Origin: a virus
Virus record (IMG/VR): IMGVR_UViG_3300045922_000164
Location: 1 to 60,962 of that record
Strand: one strand, 5' to 3'
DNA length: 60,962 nucleotides
In this document: in pieces, positions 25,274 through 32,890 of the stretch
Numbering within the stretch: position 1 is the first letter of the stretch
Layout of the letters: every line of letters starts with the position of its first letter
Translations under genes and position numbers: made by a program
The notes under the pieces: model-generated
Database searches by the model: none
What the model was told of the DNA's origin: nothing
The model's input: the letters and a program-made list of their open reading frames with translations, nothing else

Positions 25274-25549
25274 ATGACGATGATCACTACCAGATACATC
25301 CCCGCGACCACCACGCGCGGAGCCCGTATCGCTGTTTCAGCGTACGGCACAAAAGCTAGGCTCTACGTCCCGTACGACTACGAGCTGATCTCATTCGAAA
25401 ACCACGTGGCGGCGGCCAACGCTTACGTCAGGTACGCCAAATTGAATCGGTCAACTGGCGTGCATGAGGGTGAGTACGCTGTGACCGAGTCGAAGCGCGG
25501 CTACACATTCATTTTCATCGGCGAAACCGAATATCTCGGAGCAGAGTAG
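25274..25549 (+). CDS. Early hypothetical protein (91 aa)
   Basis: Starts MTMITTRYIPATTTRGARIA. Short beta strands at first, then a helix (HVAAANAYVRYAKLN). This start pattern, with 'TRYIPATTTRGARI', is shared by small proteins of other phages of Proteobacteria; function unknown. The next gene begins directly after its stop. Confidence 0.7.
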   Translation: MTMITTRYIPATTTRGARIAVSAYGTKARLYVPYDYELISFENHVAAANAYVRYAKLNRSTGVHEGEYAVTESKRGYTFIFIGETEYLGAE

Positions 25550-25801
25550 ATGTACAGGCCAAGTCTTGTCAAAACCGGAAAGTCGTTCGTGTTCGTTGGC
25601 CACATTCCTATGGAGCTTGCCTACAAGGTGGAGTTGTACACCGAGGAGCAGCTTCTCCAAGCGTGGCGTGGCGCGCGGAAATACCCGCCTTTGAGGACCT
25701 TCAAGACCGAGGGGGAAGCCATCGAGGCGGCGATGGCAGCCGGGTGCGAAAGCGTCAGCCTCCCCGGAGGAAGAATCGTCCACTTCAAGGGTGCAGCATG
25801 A
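25550..25801 (+). CDS. Early hypothetical protein (83 aa)
   Basis: Starts MYRPSLVKTGKSFVFVGHIP, alternating beta and helix, with a C-terminal strand SLPGGRIVHFKGAA. Starts directly after the preceding stop and overlaps the next gene by four bases. No family recognised. Confidence 0.65.
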   Translation: MYRPSLVKTGKSFVFVGHIPMELAYKVELYTEEQLLQAWRGARKYPPLRTFKTEGEAIEAAMAAGCESVSLPGGRIVHFKGAA

Positions 25802-26024
25802 CCATGATGACATTCGATGGGGTTATCGACACACGCGCGCGTGAGGCGAAAACGCCGACCGTGGCACGGTATATCGATGTACCTGGCGAAGTGCAGTACG
25901 TGGTGGTGGCACCAAGTATGGCTGCCTGCGCGACATCCACGGCAGTGTGCGCACGTGGCGCTCCTACAGCGGTGCGCGGCGCGCAGCAAAGCGATGGCTT
26001 CAAATGTGGGGAGAAATGGCATGA
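25798..26024 (+). pseudogene. Early gene with apparent -1 frameshift
   Basis: The first frame gives MTMMTFDGVIDTRAREAKTP and on to VPGEVQYVVV. From about 25910 the sensible sequence continues in another frame (KYGCLRDIHGSVRTWRSYSG) to a TGA at 26022-26024, which overlaps the next ATG as ATGA. The join lies in GTGGTGGTGGCACC. One extra G there would restore one frame of 75 codons. This is either a sequencing error, a mutation, or programmed frameshifting. Confidence 0.55.
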
Positions 26025-26203
26025 ACATCGAATCGGTAGCTGCCGCGATCTATGCGGCCAGGCCAGCGGAAGGCATGAGCGACGAGTTCAAGCGTGGTGC
26101 CGACTCTGCACGCTGGGAGGTCACGTACTTTCTGGCCAGCAAGTACGAAAACGAAGACCCGAATTTCAACGTGCGCGCCTTTCTCAAGGCGTGCGGTTTT
26201 TAA
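26021..26203 (+). CDS. Early small protein (60 aa)
   Basis: Starts MNIESVAAAIYAARPAEGMS. Helical with conserved-looking aromatic residues (WEVTYFLASKYE). The ATGA overlap with the restored upstream frame supports both. Function unknown. Confidence 0.65.
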   Translation: MNIESVAAAIYAARPAEGMSDEFKRGADSARWEVTYFLASKYENEDPNFNVRAFLKACGF

Positions 26204-26222
26204 CAGAAGGAGAGCAGACTAA

Positions 26223-27209
26223 ATGAACTGGACGAACGTTCTCAAAAATTGTGTGCAAGCTCAGGTCCCGGTGATCCTCTGGGGTCCACCGGGAGTCGGC
26301 AAGACCGCCCGGGTGGGCCAGTTGGCGGAAGAAATGGGCCTGCCTCTGGAGGTGGTTGTGCTCTCGTTGCGCGACCCCACCGATGTCGCAGGACTCCCCG
26401 TCGTGACGAATGACGGGGTGGTCCTGTCCCCGCCCGCGTGGGCGAAGCGGCTGGCTCAGGCCGGGAGGGGGATCCTCTTCTTGGATGAGTTTTCGTGCGC
26501 TGCACCATCGTTGCAGGCGGCCGCGCTCCGCATCCTCTCCGAGAGGGTCATCGGTGACACGCCGCTTCCCGACGGGGTGGCGATCGTCCTGGCCGCCAAC
26601 CCTGCGGACCAGGCCGCAGGCGGGTTCGACCTGTCCGCACCGGCGGCGAACCGCTTCCTGCACCTGTACGTGACCGCCGAGCCCGCAGAGTGGGCGACGT
26701 GGGCGGCAGGGAAATCTCGCGAGCATGCCCTTGTGGCCGGCTTCATCTCCCGCCGTCCGGAGCTTCTGTGCAAGGTCCCGAATGACGCTGAGTCGGCCGG
26801 AAAAGCGTGGCCCAGCCCGCGCTCGTGGGATTTGGGTGCGCGCGCCGTCCTCGCAGGGGTGCCGCGCGATGCCGCGTACCCGGCTGCGGTCGGGGATGGG
26901 GCTGCGTTGGAATTCCTGACTTGGGTCAGGGAGGCCGACCTGCCTGATCCCGAGGGCATCCTTGCCGACCCGGATTCCGCCACGTTCCCCAAGCGTGGGG
27001 ACATGATCCATGCGGTCATGCTGTCGGTGGCGTCCGCTGTCGCATCGAACCCGACTTCAGAGCGGTGGAGTGCTGCCTGGAAGTACATCGGGCGGTCCCC
27101 GGTCCTCGATGTCGTGGTCCCGGCTGCCCGCACTCTGGTGGCCGTGCGGAAGAAGGTGCCTTCGCTGCCGCTTCCTCTGGAGGCTGCGAAGCTTGGGGAG
27201 GTGTTGTGA
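26223..27209 (+). CDS. MoxR-type AAA+ ATPase (328 aa)
   Basis: Walker A is WGPPGVGKTA at residues 20-29 and Walker B is ILFLDEFS near 82-89. LRILSERVIGDTPLPDGV and LAANPADQAAGG match the second region of MoxR/AAA_5 ATPases (sensor 1 Asn in AANP). The ribosome site AGGAGAG is strong. These ATPases usually act with VWA proteins, one of which is encoded two genes downstream. They are thought to remodel protein complexes. Confidence 0.85.
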   Translation: MNWTNVLKNCVQAQVPVILWGPPGVGKTARVGQLAEEMGLPLEVVVLSLRDPTDVAGLPVVTNDGVVLSPPAWAKRLAQAGRGILFLDEFSCAAPSLQAAALRILSERVIGDTPLPDGVAIVLAANPADQAAGGFDLSAPAANRFLHLYVTAEPAEWATWAAGKSREHALVAGFISRRPELLCKVPNDAESAGKAWPSPRSWDLGARAVLAGVPRDAAYPAAVGDGAALEFLTWVREADLPDPEGILADPDSATFPKRGDMIHAVMLSVASAVASNPTSERWSAAWKYIGRSPVLDVVVPAARTLVAVRKKVPSLPLPLEAAKLGEVL

Positions 27210-27613
27210 CGACCGAGGAACTCGAAGCAGCGTGGTCGCAATTCAGAAGGCTTACCGAAGCGAGTCAAAAACTCATTCAGTTGACCAACGCATCAAGGAT
27301 TGAAGTGCGCACCAAGATGTTTCGGGTGCGCACCACAGGGGAAGAAATAGTCATCAATGCGATGTTCGCCACACTCCATCACCCGAAGGTAAACGGGCCA
27401 GTCTATGTGTCTGGCTACGGTCTCAACAGCTTCGCGAGAATGATGGAGAAGATGAGCGTTCGGGAGTTAGCCACCTTTATGGCAACCATTGACAAGGCCA
27501 CCTCGTGGTGTCTCGACAGAATCGAAGGACTCAAGCGCGCCGAATACAACGCCCGCTTGGGTCCGTCTGGGAGACAGGTTGCTGCACGGGTGGCGATGGA
27601 GAAGATGCCATGA
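27206..27613 (+). CDS. Hypothetical helical protein (135 aa)
   Basis: GTG start in a GTGA overlap with the ATPase. Helical ends flank a beta-rich middle (IEVRTKMFRVRTTGEEIVIN). It is between the ATPase and its VWA-type partner and overlaps both, so it likely works with them. Not recognised. Confidence 0.7.
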   Translation: MTTEELEAAWSQFRRLTEASQKLIQLTNASRIEVRTKMFRVRTTGEEIVINAMFATLHHPKVNGPVYVSGYGLNSFARMMEKMSVRELATFMATIDKATSWCLDRIEGLKRAEYNARLGPSGRQVAARVAMEKMP

Positions 27614-28836
27614 CTGACATCCGTTTACAGAAGGCTAGGGTGCGTGCGATGAGCACCCACCCCTATCTCGCCACAGCCCTGATGGCGCTTCAGCCTGTGG
27701 AAAAGCCCATCGGCACGATGGCGGTCGACTCCGGGTGGAGGTTGTACTACGACCCGGCGCAGGTAGAGACGTGGGGGACCGACAAGTCAGCCGGTGTGCT
27801 GATTCACGAGGTCGCCCACTTGCTCCGCCGGCACGCTGAAAGGCGCGGTCAACGTGATCCGCGCACGTGGAACATCGCGTGCGACGCCGAGATCAACGAC
27901 GATCTCGTGCAGGAGGTTGACCTGCCGGCGGAAGGCATCCTGCCGCAGACCCTTGGTCTCAGGGAGGGGCTGACTGCCGAGGAGTATTACAAGATCATCG
28001 AGGCGCAGCAGTCCGCCGCACACTGGTCGGGCGAGCAATCCCCCGGCGGCGACGGCGACGGCTCCTGCGGCGGTACAGGCGAAGGCGACAGCGATGCCCC
28101 CTCCGCCCAAGGCCGCAGCCCCTCGGTGACCGCAGGCGACTGCGGGTCGTGCGCGGACGGGGTGAAGCGTGAGTATGAGCTTCCCGCCGACGACGCTGAC
28201 GCACCAGGGATCACTGAGGCGGAAGCGAAAGCCATCGCACGCTCTGTCGCTCGTCAGATCGAGAGCGCCAAAGAGCGCGGCACGGTCCCGGGCGGGTGGC
28301 GCAGGTGGGCGAGCGAGCAGCTTGCGCCCCCCAGGGTTCCCTGGCAGCAGGTTCTTGCGGCCACCGTGCGTCGGACTGCGCAGACTGCGGCGGGTGTGGG
28401 GGACTACACGTACGCCCGTCCAAGCAGGCGCGGCGTCAAGGGGGTGATCCTCCCGGCGAGCCGTCGTCCGATTCCGGCGGTGTCCGTGGTCGCGGACACG
28501 TCCGGCTCGATGTCTGGCTCGGACATTGCGTCGATTCTCAGCGAGATCGACGGCATCTGCCGCACGGTCGGGCGCGTGAGGTGGATCGCAGCGGACGCCA
28601 AGATTCAGGGCAGCGGGGTCGCTACCAACGCCAAAGGCGTGCGTCTGACCGGCGGTGGAGGGACCGACCTCCGTCCTGCGATCGCGGAGGCGGACAAGGG
28701 GGCGGACGTGATCGTAGTCCTCACGGACTGCTACACGCCGTGGCCCCTCAAGCCAACGCGAGCGCACATGATCGTCTGCGCCACCCCAGGATCCACAACG
28801 TCACCCGCTTGGGCACGTAGGGTGGAGATCAGCTAA
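27610..28836 (+). CDS. Metallopeptidase-like/VWA protein (408 aa)
   Basis: The zincin motif HEVAHLLRRH is near residue 63. The middle is Gly/Ser/Asp-rich and probably disordered. The C-terminal domain (VVADTSGSMSGSDIASILSE near residue 295) has the DxSxS metal-binding loop of VWA folds, with later GTDLRPAI and VLTDC. This order matches the DUF2201/COG3864 metallopeptidase-plus-VWA type that pairs with MoxR ATPases. Overlaps the preceding gene by ATGA. Confidence 0.85.
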   Translation: MTDIRLQKARVRAMSTHPYLATALMALQPVEKPIGTMAVDSGWRLYYDPAQVETWGTDKSAGVLIHEVAHLLRRHAERRGQRDPRTWNIACDAEINDDLVQEVDLPAEGILPQTLGLREGLTAEEYYKIIEAQQSAAHWSGEQSPGGDGDGSCGGTGEGDSDAPSAQGRSPSVTAGDCGSCADGVKREYELPADDADAPGITEAEAKAIARSVARQIESAKERGTVPGGWRRWASEQLAPPRVPWQQVLAATVRRTAQTAAGVGDYTYARPSRRGVKGVILPASRRPIPAVSVVADTSGSMSGSDIASILSEIDGICRTVGRVRWIAADAKIQGSGVATNAKGVRLTGGGGTDLRPAIAEADKGADVIVVLTDCYTPWPLKPTRAHMIVCATPGSTTSPAWARRVEIS

Positions 28837-28848
28837 CGGTTCGGCTTG

Positions 28849-29119
28849 CCGCCACCAGAGTGCCCGCTGCCCCGGCGGACTGCACGATGACGGTGGCGGA
28901 ATACCGAGGGCTCACGCTTCGCAAGGAGACCTCCGGTCTCAACTTGCTCGCGTTCGCCTTCACGCGACCGTTTCTCTCGATTGGCTCCAGTGCGTAGCGC
29001 CCGACGCTCCGTCGGACCGCGCGATGACCGCACGGACAACATGCCGAAGTTTCTAGGCTTCTGCGCTTCGCTTCGCTGCCTTGGGGCGCTCCGCTCAGCT
29101 TGCGAAGCCTACAAACTTC
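28849..29119 (+). ncRNA. Structured RNA candidate upstream of RT
   Basis: Four stems lie between the VWA gene and the RT gene. CCGCCACC pairs with GGTGGCGG (28850/28892). GCAAG-GAGACC pairs with GGTCTC-aa-CTTGC (28921-28947). A nested hairpin (GTGCG, GCGC, CCGACG / CGTCGG, GCGC, CGCAC) spans 28990-29033. A long arm at 29046-29062 pairs with 29103-29119 with one mismatch. It ends 18 bases before the RT start codon. The position and the long last hairpin resemble the msr-msd region of retrons, but no clear a1/a2 repeat was found. Confidence 0.5.
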
Positions 29120-29137
29120 ACACGCAACGAGGCTCTC

Positions 29138-30244
29138 ATGCTGTATTACATCGACACAAACTCCTTCTATCCTGGTCTGATTCGACCTGCCTACACGATC
29201 AAAACGATCAGGAATGGGGGGAAGGAGCGCAAGCTCTACATCTCGTCCGACATTGTGAGCAGGAAAAACCTGCGCGTTATGGCAGCCAGATTGGCGAAGC
29301 ACATCGACGAACGCAGGTACATGCACGACCACGGCTTCCGCGGTGGCCGCTCTCCGGTGACGTGCGCTGCTTCACTGAGGGGCAGGAGGTACTACCTGTC
29401 CGCCGACCTCCAGGACTGTTTCCCCTCCACGACTCGTGAGATGGTGAGGCGCGGCCTGAACTTGGCCGGTGCGTCGATAGACGACGACCTGCTGGAGATC
29501 ATCACGCCAGATGGCGCTCCACAGCAAGGCATCCCGACGAGCCCGATCCTTGTGGCGATCGCCCTCAAGGCTCTCGACATGGAGATCGTGAAGCGGTGGC
29601 CTGGGGTGCTCTACTCGCGGTATGCGGACGACCTGAACTTCGCGACAGACTCGCTTGAGGTGGCGCGCGAGATCAGGCGCGAGCTTCCTGGGATCGCCGA
29701 CCGTCTCGGGTGGAAAGTGAACCCGAGGAAGTGGCAGATGACCGACTCGAAGGTGTGCCGGCCGGTCATCTGTGGCGTCGTGCTTGACGGGAATAGAACG
29801 CGCCCGACGCGCGAGTTCCGCAAGGTGCTTCGCGCAGCCGAGCATGCAGGATCAGACTCCTACCGCACGAGAGGATTGCACGGGTGGACCGCTACCGCAG
29901 TCCGTGAACTTCCTCCACACGGCCGTCCTGTGCGCGCTGATAATAGGGGGTGGGACATCACTTACCGAGGGGTGAGTCTGAAGGCTGTACTCATCAAGGG
30001 TGACTGGTACTACGAGGCGCCATCCGGACCACGCTCACCGCTGACGCTTGCCAAGCACCCAAGGATTCTGATCCCCTCTCTGTATCGGGCGTTCCACTTC
30101 GACGGTGGGTTCATGCTCGACAGGATAGACAGGGTGTGGAGGCTGTGGTCGCACAACAACGTGATAGAGAAATGGGAATCGCGACCGAAGTGGGATTACG
30201 TAAAGTCGTTGATTGCAATCAGGAAGCTAGAGAGGGAACTGTGA
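29138..30244 (+). CDS. Reverse transcriptase with C-terminal extra domain
   Basis: Retron-like RT order is visible: HGFRGGRSPVT (res 65-75), catalytic SADLQDCFPS (Asp90), PQQGIPTSPILVAIALKALD (128-147), YADD (162-165), then GWKVNPRKWQM and VICGVVLDG (209-217). Retron hallmarks are altered: NAxxH is CAASL and VTG is ICG. Residues 269-368 form an added domain (W.I.YRGV.LKA...W.Y....KWESRPK) like the small proteins encoded downstream. Start ATG at 29138 follows ACGAGG. It could be a divergent retron, an abortive-type RT or a new class. Confidence 0.85.
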   Translation: MLYYIDTNSFYPGLIRPAYTIKTIRNGGKERKLYISSDIVSRKNLRVMAARLAKHIDERRYMHDHGFRGGRSPVTCAASLRGRRYYLSADLQDCFPSTTREMVRRGLNLAGASIDDDLLEIITPDGAPQQGIPTSPILVAIALKALDMEIVKRWPGVLYSRYADDLNFATDSLEVAREIRRELPGIADRLGWKVNPRKWQMTDSKVCRPVICGVVLDGNRTRPTREFRKVLRAAEHAGSDSYRTRGLHGWTATAVRELPPHGRPVRADNRGWDITYRGVSLKAVLIKGDWYYEAPSGPRSPLTLAKHPRILIPSLYRAFHFDGGFMLDRIDRVWRLWSHNNVIEKWESRPKWDYVKSLIAIRKLEREL

Positions 30245-30606
30245 GCTTGCCTCCATACGGCAAGATCATCATAAAGATCGGCGACAACAGGTGGAGCATC
30301 TGTTGGAGAGGCATCCCGATGGAAGCTGAACGCAGGGACGGAGAGTGGAGGTACTACCACACAAACCCATCATTACGAAAACAAACCTTCGGACGAACGC
30401 CGCGATATGTGGCCCAGAATATTAGTCGAGAGATTCACATCGACAGAGAGTTTCGCCTTGTGCGGTGGCATGGCATGTACGGGAGCTGGTACCTGTACAT
30501 GGGAAATGGCTATCACGCATCGGTTATCAAGGCTTGGGAGAAGAGACCAAAGCGCAATGAGTTGTTGGCCACCATCGCGATGGCAAAGCTAGAGAGGAAA
30601 CCGTGA
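30241..30606 (+). CDS. Paralogue of RT C-terminal domain, copy 1 (121 aa)
   Basis: GTG start overlaps the RT stop. Residues 15-121 (NRWSICWRGIPMEAE, then FRLVRWHGMYGSWYLYMGNG, ending ELLATIAMAKLERKP) match the RT C-terminal domain: W-I-x-W/Y-RG-I/V, W at the next strand, KAWEKRPK and a final IA..KLE helix. This is a stand-alone version of the domain. Function unknown; it could bind the same RNA or protein partner as the RT. Confidence 0.75.
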   Translation: MSLPPYGKIIIKIGDNRWSICWRGIPMEAERRDGEWRYYHTNPSLRKQTFGRTPRYVAQNISREIHIDREFRLVRWHGMYGSWYLYMGNGYHASVIKAWEKRPKRNELLATIAMAKLERKP

Positions 30607-30974
30607 GAAAGCCGCCGCACGGGCGTGTCGTTGGAAGAGTGAACGACACGACGTGGAGAATCCTCTGGAGAGGAATCCAGATGGAGGCCGCCGCTGAACA
30701 CCACAGGTGGGTTTACCGGTGCGACGACCCAATACGCGCCAACGGGACGGCTGGCTATACGCCACGTGAAGCGGTCAAGTATTGCGGCAGGGTAATTGAG
30801 CTTGGCGGCGGATTCAGTCTCGTCAGGCTGTGCGGCATGTACGGATACTGGTATCTGTACAAAGGATCGCGCTACTCGAAGTTCAGTCGCATGGTCTGTC
30901 AGTGGGGAAAAAGGCCGCCACGCAGCGTAGTGTTGTCAACCATCGCACTGGAGAAGCTGGAGGAAAGCACATGA
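30603..30974 (+). CDS. Paralogue of RT C-terminal domain, copy 2 (123 aa)
   Basis: GTG start in a GTGA overlap. Shares TTWRILWRGIQMEA, FSLVRLCGMYGYWYLYKGS, then QWGKRPPR and a final STIALEKLE with copy 1 and, more distantly, with the RT tail. Copies 1 and 2 are about a third to a half alike by eye. The array probably arose by tandem duplication. Confidence 0.75.
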   Translation: MRKPPHGRVVGRVNDTTWRILWRGIQMEAAAEHHRWVYRCDDPIRANGTAGYTPREAVKYCGRVIELGGGFSLVRLCGMYGYWYLYKGSRYSKFSRMVCQWGKRPPRSVVLSTIALEKLEEST

Positions 30975-31159
30975 GATCGGAGGAAGAGCACTACTTGGAC
31001 GAGAAATACTTCATCTCCAAGAGGAAGACAAACGATGGTGAGGAATGGATCCTATGCAGGAACGGATTGACGTTTGCATGGATCCTGCACAGGTGGAAGG
31101 ATAAGCCGTCCATAGAGGAAGCGATGGCGACAGTTGCCATATTGAAATTGGGAGCATAG
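30971..31159 (+). CDS. Short paralogue of RT C-terminal domain (62 aa)
   Basis: ATGA overlap with copy 2. It keeps only the second half of the domain: EEWILCRNGLTFAWILHRWK and KPSIEEAMATVAILKLGA match FRLVRWHG...W.LY and W.KRP....L.TIA..KL of copies 1 and 2. A shortened family member is more likely than a degraded pseudogene, given the intact overlaps. Confidence 0.6.
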   Translation: MRSEEEHYLDEKYFISKRKTNDGEEWILCRNGLTFAWILHRWKDKPSIEEAMATVAILKLGA

Positions 31160-31161
31160 CG

Positions 31162-31440
31162 ATGGGTTGGATTGAAGACTCGAAGAGAACGATGGAGCGC
31201 TGGCTGGAAGACGGGGACACATGGATCGGTGTCTTCCAGAACAGAGACCTTTCGAGCAGCGATTGCGGGCGCACGATTGCGCTCCCGTTCTCGCTGAGCG
31301 ACGGGTCGTACGAGAAGGCCGAAGTAGGCAAGTCGCGAGCGCCGGACACGAGTGCCGGTCTCGGATGGCGGTACATCCTCATCGGTAAGGCCACGAGTGC
31401 CGACGAGGCAATTTCTTTCTTCAACACGGAGGGCAAATGA
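31162..31440 (+). CDS. Hypothetical protein (92 aa)
   Basis: Starts MGWIEDSKRTMERWLEDGDT. Charged helix first, then beta sequence (RTIALPFSLSDGSYEKAEVG) and a short helix (SADEAISFFNTEG). No clear likeness to the RT-domain family. It overlaps the DUF932-like gene by ATGA. Confidence 0.65.
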   Translation: MGWIEDSKRTMERWLEDGDTWIGVFQNRDLSSSDCGRTIALPFSLSDGSYEKAEVGKSRAPDTSAGLGWRYILIGKATSADEAISFFNTEGK

Positions 31441-32504
31441 AAGGTGGAATGGAACTGAAAGATCTGGCGGCTGAAATCAGGCGGCGTGCAGAGAGCAAGC
31501 GTGATCTGCTTGCTCCTGTGTCGAAGCTCGTCATGGAGGGTGGTGGCCAGCTTTCAGTCATCAACGGGAAGCTGGAGCGGTACCTCGTCAACGAGATCGC
31601 GCACGAGCAGATCGCCGACTACACCGGCATCCCCATGGGGTACTACCGGAGAATGCTCGCCGACGAGAGCGCGATCCTGGCGACGAACGTCAACCACTGG
31701 TTCGGCCGCAAGGAGAATGACCGCAGGCTGGTCAGGACGCTGGACGGGAAGGTCCGCGCGTTCCTGTCGGACAAGTACCGGCCGCTGGAGCATGAGGATC
31801 TGGCTGAGGCTGTCCTGCCGATCATCGGTCAGGCGCGGATGCAGATCGTCTCCGCCTACATCACCGACCGCAAGCTGTACATCAAGGCGATCGAACCGAG
31901 CACGCTCCGCTCGGTGCCGACCGGCAAGAAGGTTGGGGCGTCGGTCGAGCATCAGCAGGTCTGCCCTGCGGTCGTCATCTCGAACTCCGAGGTCGGGCAT
32001 GGCGCGCTCCAGATCCTCTCCGGGGTCTACACGCAGCGCGATCACCTGATGACGATGGGTGCGAGCCTGCGCAAGTACCACACGGGGGCGCGCGCAGACA
32101 TCTCCGACGAAGTGTACGAGATGCTGTCGGACGATACCAAGCGCGCCACCGATGTGGCCCTCTGGAAGCAGGTGCAGGACATCGTGCGGTCAGCGGTCGA
32201 CGAGGCGAAGTTTGAGGCGATCTGCGCCAAGCTCGGTGAGGCTGCGGCCGACGTGATCCTGCCTGAGCAGGCGGTCGAGGTCGTCGAGAGGTTCGCCCGC
32301 CGGTACACCCTGCAGGACTCCGAGAAGAAGGGTGTGCTGGCCGCACTCATCGAGGGCGGAGATCTCACCAGGTTCGGGCTGTCGGCTGCGGTCTGCAGGC
32401 ACTCCGAGTTTGTGGACGACTACGACCGGGCGAGCGAGATGGAGCGGACCGCCGGAGAGATCATCGAGCTGTCCAGGAGCCAGTGGCGCGACCTGGTGAA
32501 CTAA
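31437..32504 (+). CDS. DUF932-type phage/plasmid protein (355 aa)
   Basis: The sequence NGKLERYLVNEIAHEQIADY, TGIPMGYYRRML and VRAFLSDKYRPLEHEDLAEA matches the DUF932 family found in phages, plasmids and defence islands. Length is typical. Its biochemical role is not established. It is the last gene before a clear terminator, so it ends the early transcription unit. Confidence 0.85.
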   Translation: MKGGMELKDLAAEIRRRAESKRDLLAPVSKLVMEGGGQLSVINGKLERYLVNEIAHEQIADYTGIPMGYYRRMLADESAILATNVNHWFGRKENDRRLVRTLDGKVRAFLSDKYRPLEHEDLAEAVLPIIGQARMQIVSAYITDRKLYIKAIEPSTLRSVPTGKKVGASVEHQQVCPAVVISNSEVGHGALQILSGVYTQRDHLMTMGASLRKYHTGARADISDEVYEMLSDDTKRATDVALWKQVQDIVRSAVDEAKFEAICAKLGEAAADVILPEQAVEVVERFARRYTLQDSEKKGVLAALIEGGDLTRFGLSAAVCRHSEFVDDYDRASEMERTAGEIIELSRSQWRDLVN

Positions 32505-32508
32505 ACTG

Positions 32509-32535
32509 GTGGGGCGCAATGCCCCACTATTTTTT
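32509..32535 (+). terminator. Rho-independent terminator
   Basis: GTGGGGC, a 5-base loop and GCCCCAC form a perfect 7-bp stem, followed by TATTTTTT. It lies five bases after the DUF932 gene stop. This is the best terminator in the window. Confidence 0.85.
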
Positions 32536-32548
32536 GCATGGAGCAAAC

Positions 32549-32890
32549 ATGAAAGCACTCATTGCATCCGCACTTCTGACAATCTCGCTGAGCGCGCACG
32601 CCGGAAGCACATTCTTCATCTCCGGGAACAAGCTGCTCGAATGGTGCGAAAACGAGCGTTTGTCTCCAATGTGCTACGGATACGTAGTCGGGGTGGCAGA
32701 CTCGAAGATGAAGCACTGCCCGATGCCTGGTGTAACGGTCAAGCAGATGGGGAACACGGTGATCAAGTACGCGAAGATGATGCCGGAAAACCTTCATGGT
32801 CCGGCAGACGTGCTCGTTCACGCGATACTGAGCTACGCATTCAACTGCGAGATCGAAAACAAAAAAGATGGAGCGCTGAGGATGATGTAA
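32549..32890 (+). CDS. Rap1a/Tai-like secreted protein (113 aa)
   Basis: A signal peptide (KALIASALLTISLSAHA) is followed by FISGNKLLEWC, CYGYVVGVADS, then MPGVTVKQMGN and AILSYAFNC. This Cys and aromatic pattern matches the Rap1a/Tai immunity family, which protects the periplasm from secreted amidase toxins. Phage copies might block competing toxins or cell-wall hydrolases. It starts just after the terminator, so it likely has partial readthrough or its own promoter. Confidence 0.7.
   Translation: MKALIASALLTISLSAHAGSTFFISGNKLLEWCENERLSPMCYGYVVGVADSKMKHCPMPGVTVKQMGNTVIKYAKMMPENLHGPADVLVHAILSYAFNCEIENKKDGALRMM

Noticed and set aside
28829-29332. Minus-strand ORF over the RT leader
   Set aside because: Runs antisense across both the hairpins and the RT start; composition fits a shadow frame.
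29138-30244. Diversity-generating retroelement with fibre genes as targets
   Set aside because: I saw no template repeat matching fibre sequence near the RT, the motif is QGIPTSP rather than the DGR form, and fibre copies differ by indels and third-codon changes and not only at adenines.
29138-30244. Group II intron
   Set aside because: No maturase or endonuclease domain and no domain V-like hairpin; the RT motifs look retron-like.
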